A DNA stretch of 64,000 nucleotides. Origin: Ruminococcus flavefaciens ND2009 (lineage in GTDB: Bacteria > Bacillota > Clostridia > Oscillospirales > Ruminococcaceae). Of the stretch, positions 1 through 9,636 are shown piece after piece. The position numbers were made by a program, and so were the translations under genes. Position 1 is the first letter of the stretch, and each line of letters begins with the position of its first letter. The notes beneath the pieces were generated by a model. It was given only the letters and a program-made list of their open reading frames with translations. It was not told where the DNA came from and did no database searches. The stretch covers positions 1-64,000 of the forward strand of contig NZ_KK211347.1 of NCBI RefSeq assembly GCF_000621785.1. Direction: 5' to 3'.

Positions 1-1230
1 CCTGTGGACGGAATAGAAAATGCTGTCATAAAGCAGGCGATCGAAGAGCTTGTAAAGCATCATGATATACTGAGAGCGGTTTACAGAAATAATGTACTTG
101 AGATACTGCCCATAGCAGAAAGCAGACTCTTTGATTTTTATGAATTTGATTTCAGTAACGAATCAGATAAGCAACTTGCAGTACATAACAAATGCACAGA
201 AATACAGGGAAGTATCGATCTTGAGAACGGACCGCTTGTAAAGATAGCAGTGTATGAACTTGGAGAAACAAAGCAGATGATGTTCTGTATTCACCACCTT
301 GCAGTTGATGGTGTATCATGGAGAATACTTGCAGAAGATTTTGACACAGCGGCAGGTCAGATAAAGGCAGGTGAACAGGTAAGCTTACCTGAAAAAACTG
401 TATCGTTCATTGAGTGGAGCAAGAAACTGAAGGAATACGGATCGAAGCTTGGAGACGCGGATAAAGACTACTGGAAAAAGGTCAATGCTGAAATATCCGA
501 AGGAAAGATCGCCGGAAATCATGAAGAGGAAAGCACAGGATTTGCAGTAGCAGAATTTAGTAAGGAAACCACCGAACATCTCCTGACAAAGAGCAGCAAT
601 GCGTATGGAGCAAAGATCGACGAAGTCCTGATAGCAGCACTTGCAAGAGCGGTCGGAAGAATAACCGGACAAAAGAAACTGGCGATAAAGCTTGAAGGTC
701 ATGGCAGAGAAGAACTTCACGAATCTGTTCTGACAGACCGAACAGTTGGCTGGTTTACCAACATATATGCAGTAAGTGTTGATGTTGGAAATGATAATGA
801 TTCATCGATCATTTCAGCAAAGGATTCATTAAGAAGTGTTCCGAGTAATGGAATGGGATACGGCTTCACTGAACATGAAGAAGTTCCTGACATCTGCTTC
901 AACTATCTTGGCGACTTCAGCGGCAGCAAGACAAGCTTTTTCGGAGGATACAGCACAGGTGCTGATGTATCGGCAGAAAACAAGCTGCCTGATAAGATCG
1001 TTATGAATGGCAGTATTACAGATGGAGCATTAGCATTTTCTATAATGAGCAATGATAAATGCTTCGGAAAGAATTTTATTGATAAACTTGCCCGTGAATT
1101 CACTGAATGTGTAAATGAAATTGCTTGTTACATTTCAAATAATACTAAAAATGAGGCAACATCATCCGATATGACAGCAGACTTCTTTGATGATGAAGAT
1201 ATCTCATTTATCAATTCTTTATTGGACTAA
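1..1230 (+). CDS. Nonribosomal peptide synthetase, C-terminal epimerization domain (5' partial)
   Basis: The reading frame is open from base 1, so the gene begins upstream and only its last ~410 codons are here. They form an epimerization (E) domain, which converts the carrier-bound L-aminoacyl or peptidyl thioester to a D/L mixture. Visible motifs are HHLAVDGVSWRIL (E2; HHxxVDxVSW is the active-site signature), EGHGREE followed by DRTVGWFTNIY, and FNYLGDF. The tail after the E domain, about TSSDMTADFFDDEDISF, is acidic and resembles a donor COM (communication) docking segment, which normally pairs with the N-terminus of the next synthetase. The stop codon lies 18 bases before the next NRPS gene, so the two are co-transcribed. 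The missing upstream part probably holds C-A-T modules (family knowledge). E-domain identity is secure; the docking role is inference. Confidence 0.9.
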   Translation, partial: PVDGIENAVIKQAIEELVKHHDILRAVYRNNVLEILPIAESRLFDFYEFDFSNESDKQLAVHNKCTEIQGSIDLENGPLVKIAVYELGETKQMMFCIHHLAVDGVSWRILAEDFDTAAGQIKAGEQVSLPEKTVSFIEWSKKLKEYGSKLGDADKDYWKKVNAEISEGKIAGNHEEESTGFAVAEFSKETTEHLLTKSSNAYGAKIDEVLIAALARAVGRITGQKKLAIKLEGHGREELHESVLTDRTVGWFTNIYAVSVDVGNDNDSSIISAKDSLRSVPSNGMGYGFTEHEEVPDICFNYLGDFSGSKTSFFGGYSTGADVSAENKLPDKIVMNGSITDGALAFSIMSNDKCFGKNFIDKLAREFTECVNEIACYISNNTKNEATSSDMTADFFDDEDISFINSLLD

Positions 1231-1248
1231 TTATCCGGAGGTATTAAA

Positions 1249-4200
1249 ATGGCAGTTGTAAATAATAAAATCAAGGATATATGTACACTTACCCCTTTGC
1301 AGGAAGGTATGTTGTTTTTTAATCTTATGTCAAAGGAAACAGGACAGTATGTTATTCAGAATTCTTTTGATACAAAGTTTGATCTTGATGTCAATCTTGT
1401 AAAGCAGACTCTTGATCTTGTTTCGTTAAGATATTCTGTTTTGCGTACATTCTTCTTATACGAAAACGTAAAACAAAATTGTCAGGTCGTTTTAAAAGAA
1501 AGAACATTGGAATATGATTACCAGGATTGGTCAGATCTTGGTAATCAGCAGCAGGAGGAATTATTTGCTGATTACTTATCAAAGGATCTGAAGAGAGGAT
1601 TTGATCTGAAAGAAGATACACTTCTTAGAGTAAAGCATATCCGCTTAGGTGAGAATAAGAACAGGATCTTATTTACAATGCATCATATTATCATTGATGG
1701 ATGGTGCGTATCCACGATTTTTCAGAAGTTTTTTTCATATTATCTTATGCTTTGCAACGGAGAAACGTATGATGAGATGGTGAACAAGGTAAAGGAAGAG
1801 GAAAACAGCGAAGGCTCCTACAGTGAATATATAAAATGGCTCAATTCAAAGAATAAGGAAGATGCGAAGGAATACTGGAAGGGCTTGCTTGAAGGTTATG
1901 ACAGCGTTTGCGCGATCAAATCAACTCAGAATCCGGAACCGTGCAGCGAGCATATGATCGAATCCTATCTGAGATTAGATACCGGTACTACCGATGCAAT
2001 TGCTAAGCTTGCAAACAGAACAGAAAGTACTGTAAACATAGTAGCTGAAACAGTAGTAGGAATTCTTCTTCAGTCATACAGCGGCAGCAAGGATGTAGTA
2101 TTCGGAAAGGTAGTTTCAGGCAGAAATGCCCCTGTAGTAGGCATAGAAAACATGGTTGGCCTGTTTATAAATACTATTCCCGTCAGGGTCACTGCGGAAG
2201 ACGGCCTGACATTTGAGGAACTGATCAAAAGGCAGCATAAGCAGGAGATAGAAAGTACGAACTATGATTATTGCTCCCTGTCAGATATTCAGAGTATGAC
2301 AGCTCAGGGTTCTGATCTCATCAAGGTTTTATTTGTTTTTGAGAACTTCTTATCAGGTCTGAATAATAATCAGGAAGGTCATTCCGGGAATGATGATAGT
2401 ATAAGCTCAGGATTTGCCCGTGAGCAGACAAGCTTTGATGTTACTATAAGTGCAATGGAGTCTGATGGTCAACTTGTGTTCAAGATCATGTACGATCCTA
2501 ATGTTTACTCCGAAGATGAGATTGAAATCCTTAAGGAAAGAATTGAAAAGGTATGCCGTGAGATAGCAGCTGAGCCGCATAAGCTGGTCAGTGAGATCGA
2601 AACTGTTACAGACAAAGAAAAGGCACTTATCCTTGATGATTTTAATGCAACAGATACTATTTACCCAAGTAATAAAACAATTGTGGAATTGTTTGAAGAA
2701 CAGGTAAGAAGAACTCCTGACAGTATAGCTGTTATATTCAATAATCAAATTCTGACCTATTCACAGCTGAATGCAAGAGCCAATATAATCGCCAATAAGC
2801 TGAGAAATTTCGGAGTAACTCCCGGAGATTTCATAGCTATAGCAGCTGAAAGAAGTACAGAGATGATATGCGGTATATACGGTATCATAAAGTCAGGCGC
2901 AGCCTATGTTCCCATAGATCCTTCTTACCCTGAGGAGAGAATAAGATATATTCTTGAGGATTGTAAGCCAAAGGCATTCCTTAAGTACACAGATAAAAAA
3001 ATAGTTATCGATCAGCAAATACCTGTTATAGACCTATCAAGTGAAATCGCATGGGTCGGATCAGAGGCGGATCCGGTTCTTGTTAATAAACCTGAAGACT
3101 TTATCTATTGTATCTATACATCAGGCACAACAGGAAAGCCCAAAGGCGTTCCAAACAGACATACAGGTCTGATCAACAGAATTTTCTGGATGAACAGCAG
3201 ATATCCTGTCACACAAGGGGATACCATTCTTCAGAAGACAACATTTACATTTGATGTTTCGGTCTGGGAGATAATCTGGTGGAGCTTGACAGGTGCCAGA
3301 GTTGCATTATTAAATCCGGGCGGAGAAAAGGATCCTGAGCAGATCTGTAATGCGATAGAGGCATACAAGGTCACAACAATGCATTTTGTGCCGTCAATGC
3401 TTGCAATGTTTGAGGAATATTTACTCGATTTTGATGGAATGATCGGCAAGCTTCACAGCCTGAGAAATGTTTTCTCAAGCGGTGAGGCATTGAAGAATAA
3501 GTATGTTGAACAGTTCTATGCAATTTCTATGAGTAATAATCTTGGAATGCAGCTTATAAACCTTTACGGTCCTACTGAGGCAAGCATTGATGTTACATAT
3601 TATGATTGCACCAGTGATGATATTTATACTGTTCCGATAGGAAAGCCAATTTACAATACCAAGCTGTATATTCTTGATAAAAACAAGCTCTGTGGTATAG
3701 GTATCCCGGGAGAACTCTGTATTACAGGTGTCGGACTTGCAGCCGGTTATATGAACAGACCTGAGCTTACAAATGAGAAGTTTGTGGATAATCCGTTTGG
3801 ATATGGAAAAATGTACAGAACAGGCGATCTTGCAAGATGGCTTCCTGACGGTAATATCGATTATCTTGGAAGAATAGATGAGCAGGTCAAGATAAGAGGT
3901 TTCAGGATCGAGCTTGGAGAGATCGAATCAAGGATCAGAGAAATCCCCGGTATTAAGGACTGTGCGGTAATAGCAAAGGAAGACAGTACAGGCAATAAGG
4001 CAATTTACGCTTATTATACGAGCGATACCGAGAAAAGCGTATCAGAAGTTAGAGACAGTCTTAACGATGTTATGCCTGAATACATGATCCCTTCCTATAT
4101 GCAGCAGATCGAAACGATCCCTGTAACCGGGAACGGAAAACTCAATAAAAGAGCACTGCCTGAAATTGAAACAAGGACAATAAGGGAATATGTTGCACCT

Positions 4201-5148
4201 TCCAATGAAACGGAAGAGAATATATGCAGGATATTCAGCGAAATACTTAACATTGAAAAGGTCGGAGTCAAGGATAACTTCTTTGAGCTCGGAGGAGATT
4301 CAATCAAGGCAGTAAGAATAACATCAAAGCTCAAGGCATTGAAATATGATGTTGCGGTCGGAGATATAATAAGTGAAAAAACAGCTGAAAAAATAGCGGT
4401 TAAGCTTGAGAGCAAATCCGATAACAGCAGTGAGGTTAACTATCTTACACTTATTTCCGACAAAAAGAAGAAAAACTCACTTATCTGCTTCCCGTTCGGA
4501 GGAGGAGATGAAGCGTCATTTATACAGTTGACAGCTGAGGTCACCAAGCGTAATGATGAAATAAGTGTATATGCTCTCAGATCCTGTAACTGTGAAGAAG
4601 AGCAGCTTGCAGATATCATGAATGAGATCAGCAGGATAGTTGATGAATCTGAGAATACTGTTTTCTACAGCCACTGTGCAGGCGCAGGTATGCTTGTAAA
4701 AACGTGTGCTAATCTGCCGAATATCAGTAAAGTCAAGCATGTTATAATTGCTGCAACCGCTCCTGGTAAGGTCAAGAAAATATTTGGAAAAACAATTAAT
4801 CCCTATAATGCAATGAGTGACAAGGTTTTAAAAATGATGCTGGTAAAAGCAGGTGCGCAGTTTGGTGAATTGACTGATGAAGAAATAACGGATTTCTTAA
4901 GGAAATTCAGATCTGATGTTGAAAAGTACGGAGAGGATTGTACTAAATATACTGAGCCAATAAATAATGCAGGTTCAATTATTGTCAGTGAGGCAGATCC
5001 ATATACGCCAAATGCTGAAGCTGTAAGAAAAGAATGGCAAAAGAGGTTCAGAGAGACCATAACCATGCATCTTATTGATAATGCAGATCATTATTTCCAC
5101 AAATCACGTGCTGATGAGGTTGCGGAGATCATCGTAAGCAAGTTTTGA
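1249..5148 (+). CDS. NRPS termination module C-A-T-TE, predicted serine-activating
   Basis: This 1,299-residue protein has a full termination module. The condensation domain spans ~10-430 (HHIIIDGWC active site, of the type that accepts a D-residue donor, fitting the upstream E domain). The adenylation domain spans ~470-960 (YTSGTTGKPKG, LYGPTEASID, YRTGDLARW, GNGKLNK). The carrier domain is near 985-1045 (FFELGGDSIKAV, Ser carries phosphopantetheine). The thioesterase spans ~1065-1299. Reading the ten pocket positions by eye gives D-V-W-H-F-S-L-I-D-K, essentially the serine code (EntF-like). In the thioesterase the nucleophile elbow reads FYSHCAGAG, with Cys where GHSxG has Ser; Asp (SEADPYTP) and His (NADHYFH) are kept. 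The N-terminus (TPLQEGMLF) fits an acceptor docking segment. A GGAGG site at 1237-1241 fixes the start. Probable product end: D-residue then L-Ser, released by hydrolysis or cyclisation (inference). Confidence 0.92.
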   Translation: MAVVNNKIKDICTLTPLQEGMLFFNLMSKETGQYVIQNSFDTKFDLDVNLVKQTLDLVSLRYSVLRTFFLYENVKQNCQVVLKERTLEYDYQDWSDLGNQQQEELFADYLSKDLKRGFDLKEDTLLRVKHIRLGENKNRILFTMHHIIIDGWCVSTIFQKFFSYYLMLCNGETYDEMVNKVKEEENSEGSYSEYIKWLNSKNKEDAKEYWKGLLEGYDSVCAIKSTQNPEPCSEHMIESYLRLDTGTTDAIAKLANRTESTVNIVAETVVGILLQSYSGSKDVVFGKVVSGRNAPVVGIENMVGLFINTIPVRVTAEDGLTFEELIKRQHKQEIESTNYDYCSLSDIQSMTAQGSDLIKVLFVFENFLSGLNNNQEGHSGNDDSISSGFAREQTSFDVTISAMESDGQLVFKIMYDPNVYSEDEIEILKERIEKVCREIAAEPHKLVSEIETVTDKEKALILDDFNATDTIYPSNKTIVELFEEQVRRTPDSIAVIFNNQILTYSQLNARANIIANKLRNFGVTPGDFIAIAAERSTEMICGIYGIIKSGAAYVPIDPSYPEERIRYILEDCKPKAFLKYTDKKIVIDQQIPVIDLSSEIAWVGSEADPVLVNKPEDFIYCIYTSGTTGKPKGVPNRHTGLINRIFWMNSRYPVTQGDTILQKTTFTFDVSVWEIIWWSLTGARVALLNPGGEKDPEQICNAIEAYKVTTMHFVPSMLAMFEEYLLDFDGMIGKLHSLRNVFSSGEALKNKYVEQFYAISMSNNLGMQLINLYGPTEASIDVTYYDCTSDDIYTVPIGKPIYNTKLYILDKNKLCGIGIPGELCITGVGLAAGYMNRPELTNEKFVDNPFGYGKMYRTGDLARWLPDGNIDYLGRIDEQVKIRGFRIELGEIESRIREIPGIKDCAVIAKEDSTGNKAIYAYYTSDTEKSVSEVRDSLNDVMPEYMIPSYMQQIETIPVTGNGKLNKRALPEIETRTIREYVAPSNETEENICRIFSEILNIEKVGVKDNFFELGGDSIKAVRITSKLKALKYDVAVGDIISEKTAEKIAVKLESKSDNSSEVNYLTLISDKKKKNSLICFPFGGGDEASFIQLTAEVTKRNDEISVYALRSCNCEEEQLADIMNEISRIVDESENTVFYSHCAGAGMLVKTCANLPNISKVKHVIIAATAPGKVKKIFGKTINPYNAMSDKVLKMMLVKAGAQFGELTDEEITDFLRKFRSDVEKYGEDCTKYTEPINNAGSIIVSEADPYTPNAEAVRKEWQKRFRETITMHLIDNADHYFHKSRADEVAEIIVSKF

Positions 5149-5316
5149 TCGAGTCTATCCCAAATTTGTGTGACCCTATTAAGCATTGCATAACAGATGC
5201 TCTGTTTCATATATGTTTTGATCTCGCTGTGATACTGTTTGCATACAGCGTGATCATGATATGCACCTTGTAATAAGCTCTCGGAAATCCGGAATAAGAG
5301 AATAGAGAGCTGATAT

Positions 5317-5357
5317 AAAAAAACCTTCCTGAAACTAAGTGTTCAGGAAGGTTTTTT
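5317..5357. terminator. Bidirectional intrinsic terminator
   Basis: A stem of about 16 bp (left arm 5317-5333, right arm 5342-5357) with an 8-base loop is flanked by A-run and T-run, so it can stop transcription from both sides. It sits between the converging NRPS operon (+) and the leucine-rich dockerin gene (-). The 160 bases between the NRPS stop and this hairpin show no gene. Confidence 0.85.
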
Positions 5358-5369
5358 ATTTATTACAGG

Positions 5370-8300
5370 TCAGTTCATCCGGCTGATGAAGCTATCCAGG
5401 GACAAGAGTTCAAACTCTGTAGTTGAGGTGTAGGCGTAGTATGCGAGGATACAGGAAGCGTCCACCGCATTTATGGTGCCGTCGCGGTTCACTTCAGCTG
5501 CCAGCTTCTGGACATCGGTAAATCCGCCGTCACGGCTTGTTGAAGTCATAGCGTAGTAGTACAGAACTGAGGAAGCGTCAACGGCGTTTATACGGCCGTC
5601 ATCGTTGACGTCTCCCTTAGGCAGGGTCTTGCCGAGAGAGCTGAATTTATATCCGTATTCCTTGGCGTATTTTTCGGCAGTGGAGCCGTCATAGCCGTAT
5701 ATGGTCCCGCTGAATGAGGCTTTTTCTTCATCGTTGCCGCCGTACTGTGCGTAGTTGCTGATAGTAGCGGGGGAAAGGCAGATCTCACAGTCGGGGTTTT
5801 TGATAGTAACAGAGCTGAGAGAAGCACAGCCTGCAAAAGCATATGAGCCGATGGAGCTTATGTTTTCGGGAATGACAACATCTGTCAGTGAATCGCAGTA
5901 TTCATACTCGTGGTCGCCTATTTCGCGGTCAGCATCTGACAATATGATGTTCTTGAGGGAGCTGCAGCCCGAGAAGGTGCAGTAAGCTGACTTTTTAAGA
6001 TTTTTCGGGATATTTACAGTTGTGAGAGCTTCGCAGTTTTCGAATGTCATATAGCCAAATCTCTGTATACTGTCGGGGAGAGAAACGGTTTTAAGCGTTT
6101 TGTTTATATCTATGTAGGTGACATCATTCTCGTCTGTTTCAGCTGAAACGAAGCAGTGATCGGCTATGCACTTTGTGCCGTCCTTTACGGTGACCTCTGC
6201 TGTATCGCCCTTTATTGTATAAAGAGCCGAGCCGCAGTAAACAGGACCGTCGGGCTGTGCTTCAAGCCATGGAGTGCCTGTCATTACATCTGTGCCGAAG
6301 TAGGTGATATTATCTGAGAAAGTGATGTTCTCAAGGCTCTTGCAGTTTTTGAATGCGCGGTCATCTATTGTACTTACCTTTGCGGGGATAACGATATTAT
6401 CGAGCTTATCGCAGTTCCTGAAGGCATTATATGATATGGTATCCAGAGTTTCGGGAAGCTCAATGTTCTCAAGCTTATCACAGTCATAGAATGCCATATC
6501 GCGGATCTCCTCGGTACCGTTGGGGACTGAATAGCTGTTTCCCTCGCGGTTGCGTGGATAGATGACAAGTTCGTTTCCAAAATTATTAAAGAGCACACCG
6601 TCCCTGCTGACATATCTTTCGTTCCTTTTTGATACATTGACAGCTTCAAGAGAGGAGCAGTTCGTCAAATCGTTGGGGAAGTCGGTTACTGATGCGTTAA
6701 GTCCGATCGCAGTGAGCTCCGTGCAGTTTGCAAAGGCGTGGTTCGATATGATATTCACAGGGGCAGGCACTATGAACTCTCCCTTTACCTTATCGGTCAG
6801 ACACTTGATGAGAACGGACTTATCGGCAGTATAGAGAGCACCGTTTTCCAGGACGAAGCTCTTGTTGTTCTCGTCTATCTCTGCGTCTTTGAGCCGCTCC
6901 AGATAGAAAGGCAGATTGCCGATGTCAGTAAGTCCTGCGGGGATCTTCAGACCTGTAATATGTCCGGGAGACTCCATACAGAACGAAAGGGAAATGGCTG
7001 TAACAGGCAGACCGTTTAATTCAGCGGGAATATCGAGCACCTCGGAATCGTCCTGATAACCGCATATCTCAGCATGGTCGCTGTACTCGTCCCAGCTCCA
7101 GATACCGTCTGAAGCGGTCTTGACCGGAGTGTTGCCTGTACTGTCAAGGACTGCGAAATTATAGCCATGCTTGGCTGCAAATCCTTCAACAGCCGATTGA
7201 CCGGGACCGTAAATAGTTCCGCTGAAATCTGTGTTGCCGCTATCGCTGTGGTTTTCCTGCATACCGAAGGGATCGTCAAGATAGCAGTATTCTCCCTCTA
7301 CGGTAAGAGACTTGAGAGATGTACAGTTGGCGAAGGCGCCTCCGTGGACAAAATCTATATTTTTGGGGATAACTACCTCTTTAAGGGAACTGCATGAGGC
7401 GAACACTGAATCATTGATAAAGTCAAGCAGCGTCGGGATATGCACATTTTCAAGTGAAGAACAGCCTTCAAAGGTGCTGTAGCCCAGATACCTGATACTG
7501 TCGGGGAGGTTTATCTCTTTAAGATTACTGCATCCGCAGAAAGCGTATGAGCCTATATTCCTTATGCCATTGGGCAGGGTCACAGACACCAGGTTCTTAT
7601 CCCCTGTGCCAGCACCGTTTTCGTCGCTTTCGGTGCAGAAGGCACTGTTACATATGCTGAGGGTGCCCTCCTTTACCTTTACCGCGGAGTTCTCAGGCAG
7701 CTTTCCCTTTACTCTGTAGAGTACGCTTCCCGCGTAGATGATACCGTCAGGCTGTTCATCGAGCCATGGAGTATTGCGCATAGCTTCTCTTCCCATTTTT
7801 TCTATGCTGCCCGAAAAAGCTATCTGCGAAAGGCTCGGACAGTTTAAAAAAGCGAAATCCTTTATCTCTTCAAGGCTGTCGGGAAGCACTATGTTATTGA
7901 GCTTGTCACAGGCAGAAAAAGCGGAGTATCCTATGACCTCCACAGAGCTTCCGAAGCTTACTGTTTCAAGGTTGTCGCAGAAGGAAAATGCTTCGTCGTA
8001 TATCTCTTTTACACTGTCGGGGATAGTATAGGAGGTGTCCGGGTCAGCGCAGGGGTACAGATAAAGAATATCCATGCACTTATTGAACAGAACGCCGTCC
8101 CCACTGCTGTAGTACTTGTTGTCACCGTCTACCTCGATGCTCTGAAGATTTTTACAGCCGCTGAATGCGGAGTCTCCTATCTCAATGACAGAGGCGGGGA
8201 TATTTATCTTCTCTATGCTCTCTATGCCGTAAAAGGCTTTAGAGTCTATTTTTTCAACGGTATCGGGGATCGTGAATTCCTTTCCCTCATAGAATGATGA

Positions 8301-8750
8301 GCACCTTATGAGCTCCTTCATATCGGAGGTATAGACCGCGTCGCCGGTGTTGATATAGCTCTTGTTTCCGGGATCTACCTCCAGAGTAAGAGTCGTTGCC
8401 AGTGCGCTGAGGGAGTTTCCAAGGTCGGTAACTGTTGAGGGTATCTCTATGTACGAAGATGTCTGACCCATAAAAGCCTCATCGGCTATGGCAGTTACGG
8501 GGACGCCGTTGACAGTCTCGGGTATGATGATACCTGACCAGTCCCAGGTCGCCTGTACCAAAACTGCGTGGTCGGGGTAAATGTAGTAATCCAGTCCGTA
8601 TTCGCCGTCATTATGATCGCTGTACTCTGTATATCCGCCTTCGACCGCCCACCTTGATACAGCTTCCGCAGAAAGGCTGTCAGCTGCGGGACTGAGGCAG
8701 GCTGCTGAGATAAGCGCTGATAATGCTATCGACAATATTCTTGCTTTCAT
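5370..8750 (-). CDS. Secreted BspA-type leucine-rich repeat protein with C-terminal dockerin
   Basis: 1,126 residues with an N-terminal signal peptide (MKARILSIALSALISAACL, cleavage near SLSAEA). Most of the protein is BspA/LRR_5 repeats, recognisable as recurrent units such as IGDSAFSGCKNLQSIEV and IGSYAFAGCASLSSVTI. The C-terminus (~1045-1126) is a type I dockerin with two calcium loops: GDVNDDGRINAVDAS and EVNRDGTINAVDAS. Dockerins plug proteins into cohesin scaffolds on the cell surface, so this is a candidate cellulosome-associated adhesion or binding protein rather than an enzyme (inference). The protein is built from two similar halves, each starting with a Trp-rich segment ending GVPVTAI or GLPVTAI and each containing TPWLDEQPDG or TPWLEAQPDG. 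AAGGAG lies just upstream of the start. Confidence 0.93.
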   Translation of the reverse strand: MKARILSIALSALISAACLSPAADSLSAEAVSRWAVEGGYTEYSDHNDGEYGLDYYIYPDHAVLVQATWDWSGIIIPETVNGVPVTAIADEAFMGQTSSYIEIPSTVTDLGNSLSALATTLTLEVDPGNKSYINTGDAVYTSDMKELIRCSSFYEGKEFTIPDTVEKIDSKAFYGIESIEKINIPASVIEIGDSAFSGCKNLQSIEVDGDNKYYSSGDGVLFNKCMDILYLYPCADPDTSYTIPDSVKEIYDEAFSFCDNLETVSFGSSVEVIGYSAFSACDKLNNIVLPDSLEEIKDFAFLNCPSLSQIAFSGSIEKMGREAMRNTPWLDEQPDGIIYAGSVLYRVKGKLPENSAVKVKEGTLSICNSAFCTESDENGAGTGDKNLVSVTLPNGIRNIGSYAFCGCSNLKEINLPDSIRYLGYSTFEGCSSLENVHIPTLLDFINDSVFASCSSLKEVVIPKNIDFVHGGAFANCTSLKSLTVEGEYCYLDDPFGMQENHSDSGNTDFSGTIYGPGQSAVEGFAAKHGYNFAVLDSTGNTPVKTASDGIWSWDEYSDHAEICGYQDDSEVLDIPAELNGLPVTAISLSFCMESPGHITGLKIPAGLTDIGNLPFYLERLKDAEIDENNKSFVLENGALYTADKSVLIKCLTDKVKGEFIVPAPVNIISNHAFANCTELTAIGLNASVTDFPNDLTNCSSLEAVNVSKRNERYVSRDGVLFNNFGNELVIYPRNREGNSYSVPNGTEEIRDMAFYDCDKLENIELPETLDTISYNAFRNCDKLDNIVIPAKVSTIDDRAFKNCKSLENITFSDNITYFGTDVMTGTPWLEAQPDGPVYCGSALYTIKGDTAEVTVKDGTKCIADHCFVSAETDENDVTYIDINKTLKTVSLPDSIQRFGYMTFENCEALTTVNIPKNLKKSAYCTFSGCSSLKNIILSDADREIGDHEYEYCDSLTDVVIPENISSIGSYAFAGCASLSSVTIKNPDCEICLSPATISNYAQYGGNDEEKASFSGTIYGYDGSTAEKYAKEYGYKFSSLGKTLPKGDVNDDGRINAVDASSVLYYYAMTSTSRDGGFTDVQKLAAEVNRDGTINAVDASCILAYYAYTSTTEFELLSLDSFISRMN

Positions 8751-9636
8751 TATGAACTCTCCTTATGTCATTATAATGAGCCGGAAATGGCTCTGATATG
8801 AATATTTTATCACTATATCGCGGCAAACGGCAAGCACAGAGTTGATTATTAACTGTTTGGCAACAATAATCGTTAACTGTAACAATATGCAGGACAGGAA
8901 TTTGTATAAAATGCTAATCGTCAGAAAAACCCCGACACCAGGGCGGTGCTTATATAGAAGTTTACGCGTAATTATGGGGGAAAAACCTTTCTGATGTAAG
9001 ATATTCTTAACGCAGAAGGTTAAAAGCAAACCGAATAGGATAAAAGTCGATACTAATATAAAGGTATCGACTTTTATTATTTAGTAATGAGTTATCTCAA
9101 TCTACTTAATTAAGAATTTATGAATAATAGAAGCATTTCACGCAAAAAAATGTCATTTCACGCTAATGCGTTGATTTGTGACTATACGATATGTTATAAT
9201 ATACCCGCTGCATTTGCAGGATATAAACAATACCTCTATTCATTCACAGTAATATCATCACCTTTTTCTCACTATTATTTTTGCTGCTCGTTTCGCTCTT
9301 TCGTTTTCAAGGTATTGTTTTTTATTTTATCTTAAAGGAGTGGGATACAATCTACAGAAAACCAAACCATAATTATGAAAGGAAGGATCAGTATACTATC
9401 TTAATAAATACAGTATAAAATCGATGTATCAAAAAACTTCAATTGAATATTAAATATGTGTTATATAAGCTTTCACATGCCTTTTTCAATTGGAGTAAGT
9501 GACATTATTAAAGCTGAAAGTGCGGAGTGTGCCTGCTGTTTTACGGTATAAATCTCCGAATCAGTTTGGTATCCCGCGTTTTTTTCGGCATCTATGTTAT
9601 AACGATCACAGCATTTTCTTTACAAGGAGTGGAAAA
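8751..9636. other. Non-coding region between divergent secreted-protein genes
   Basis: About 890 bases without a convincing gene. A terminator-like hairpin lies at 9042-9075 (11-bp arms, T-rich 3' side on the + strand). A promoter candidate, TTGATT (9171-9176) with an 18-base spacer to TATAAT (9195-9200), faces the giant Rhs gene. This would give a ~430-base untranslated leader before the start at 9637. No riboswitch family was recognised in it. Confidence 0.55.
9171..9200 (+). promoter_or_regulatory. Candidate promoter of the giant Rhs/YD-repeat gene
   Basis: TTGATT and TATAAT boxes are separated by 18 bases, directly downstream of the hairpin at 9042-9075. It is the best vegetative promoter match before the start codon at 9637, and it implies an unusually long leader. 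Confidence 0.5.

Noticed and set aside
8763-9029. Minus-strand open frame of 88 codons
   Set aside because: No ribosome site, unlikely composition and overlap with the promoter and leader region of the neighbouring genes; treated as non-coding.
9027-9042. 16-base stretch that is the exact reverse complement of 27801-27816 next to the recombinase gene
   Set aside because: It might suggest an attachment site, but one or so 16-base matches are expected by chance in 64 kb and nothing around the two places is similar.
8924-9075. Possible riboswitch ending in the hairpin at 9042-9075
   Set aside because: The sequence was compared from memory with GEMM, SAM, cobalamin, TPP and purine types and no conserved core was found.
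9499-9636. Upstream GTG start for the giant Rhs gene
   Set aside because: No good ribosome site, and it would place 46 residues in front of a clear signal peptide that starts at 9637.
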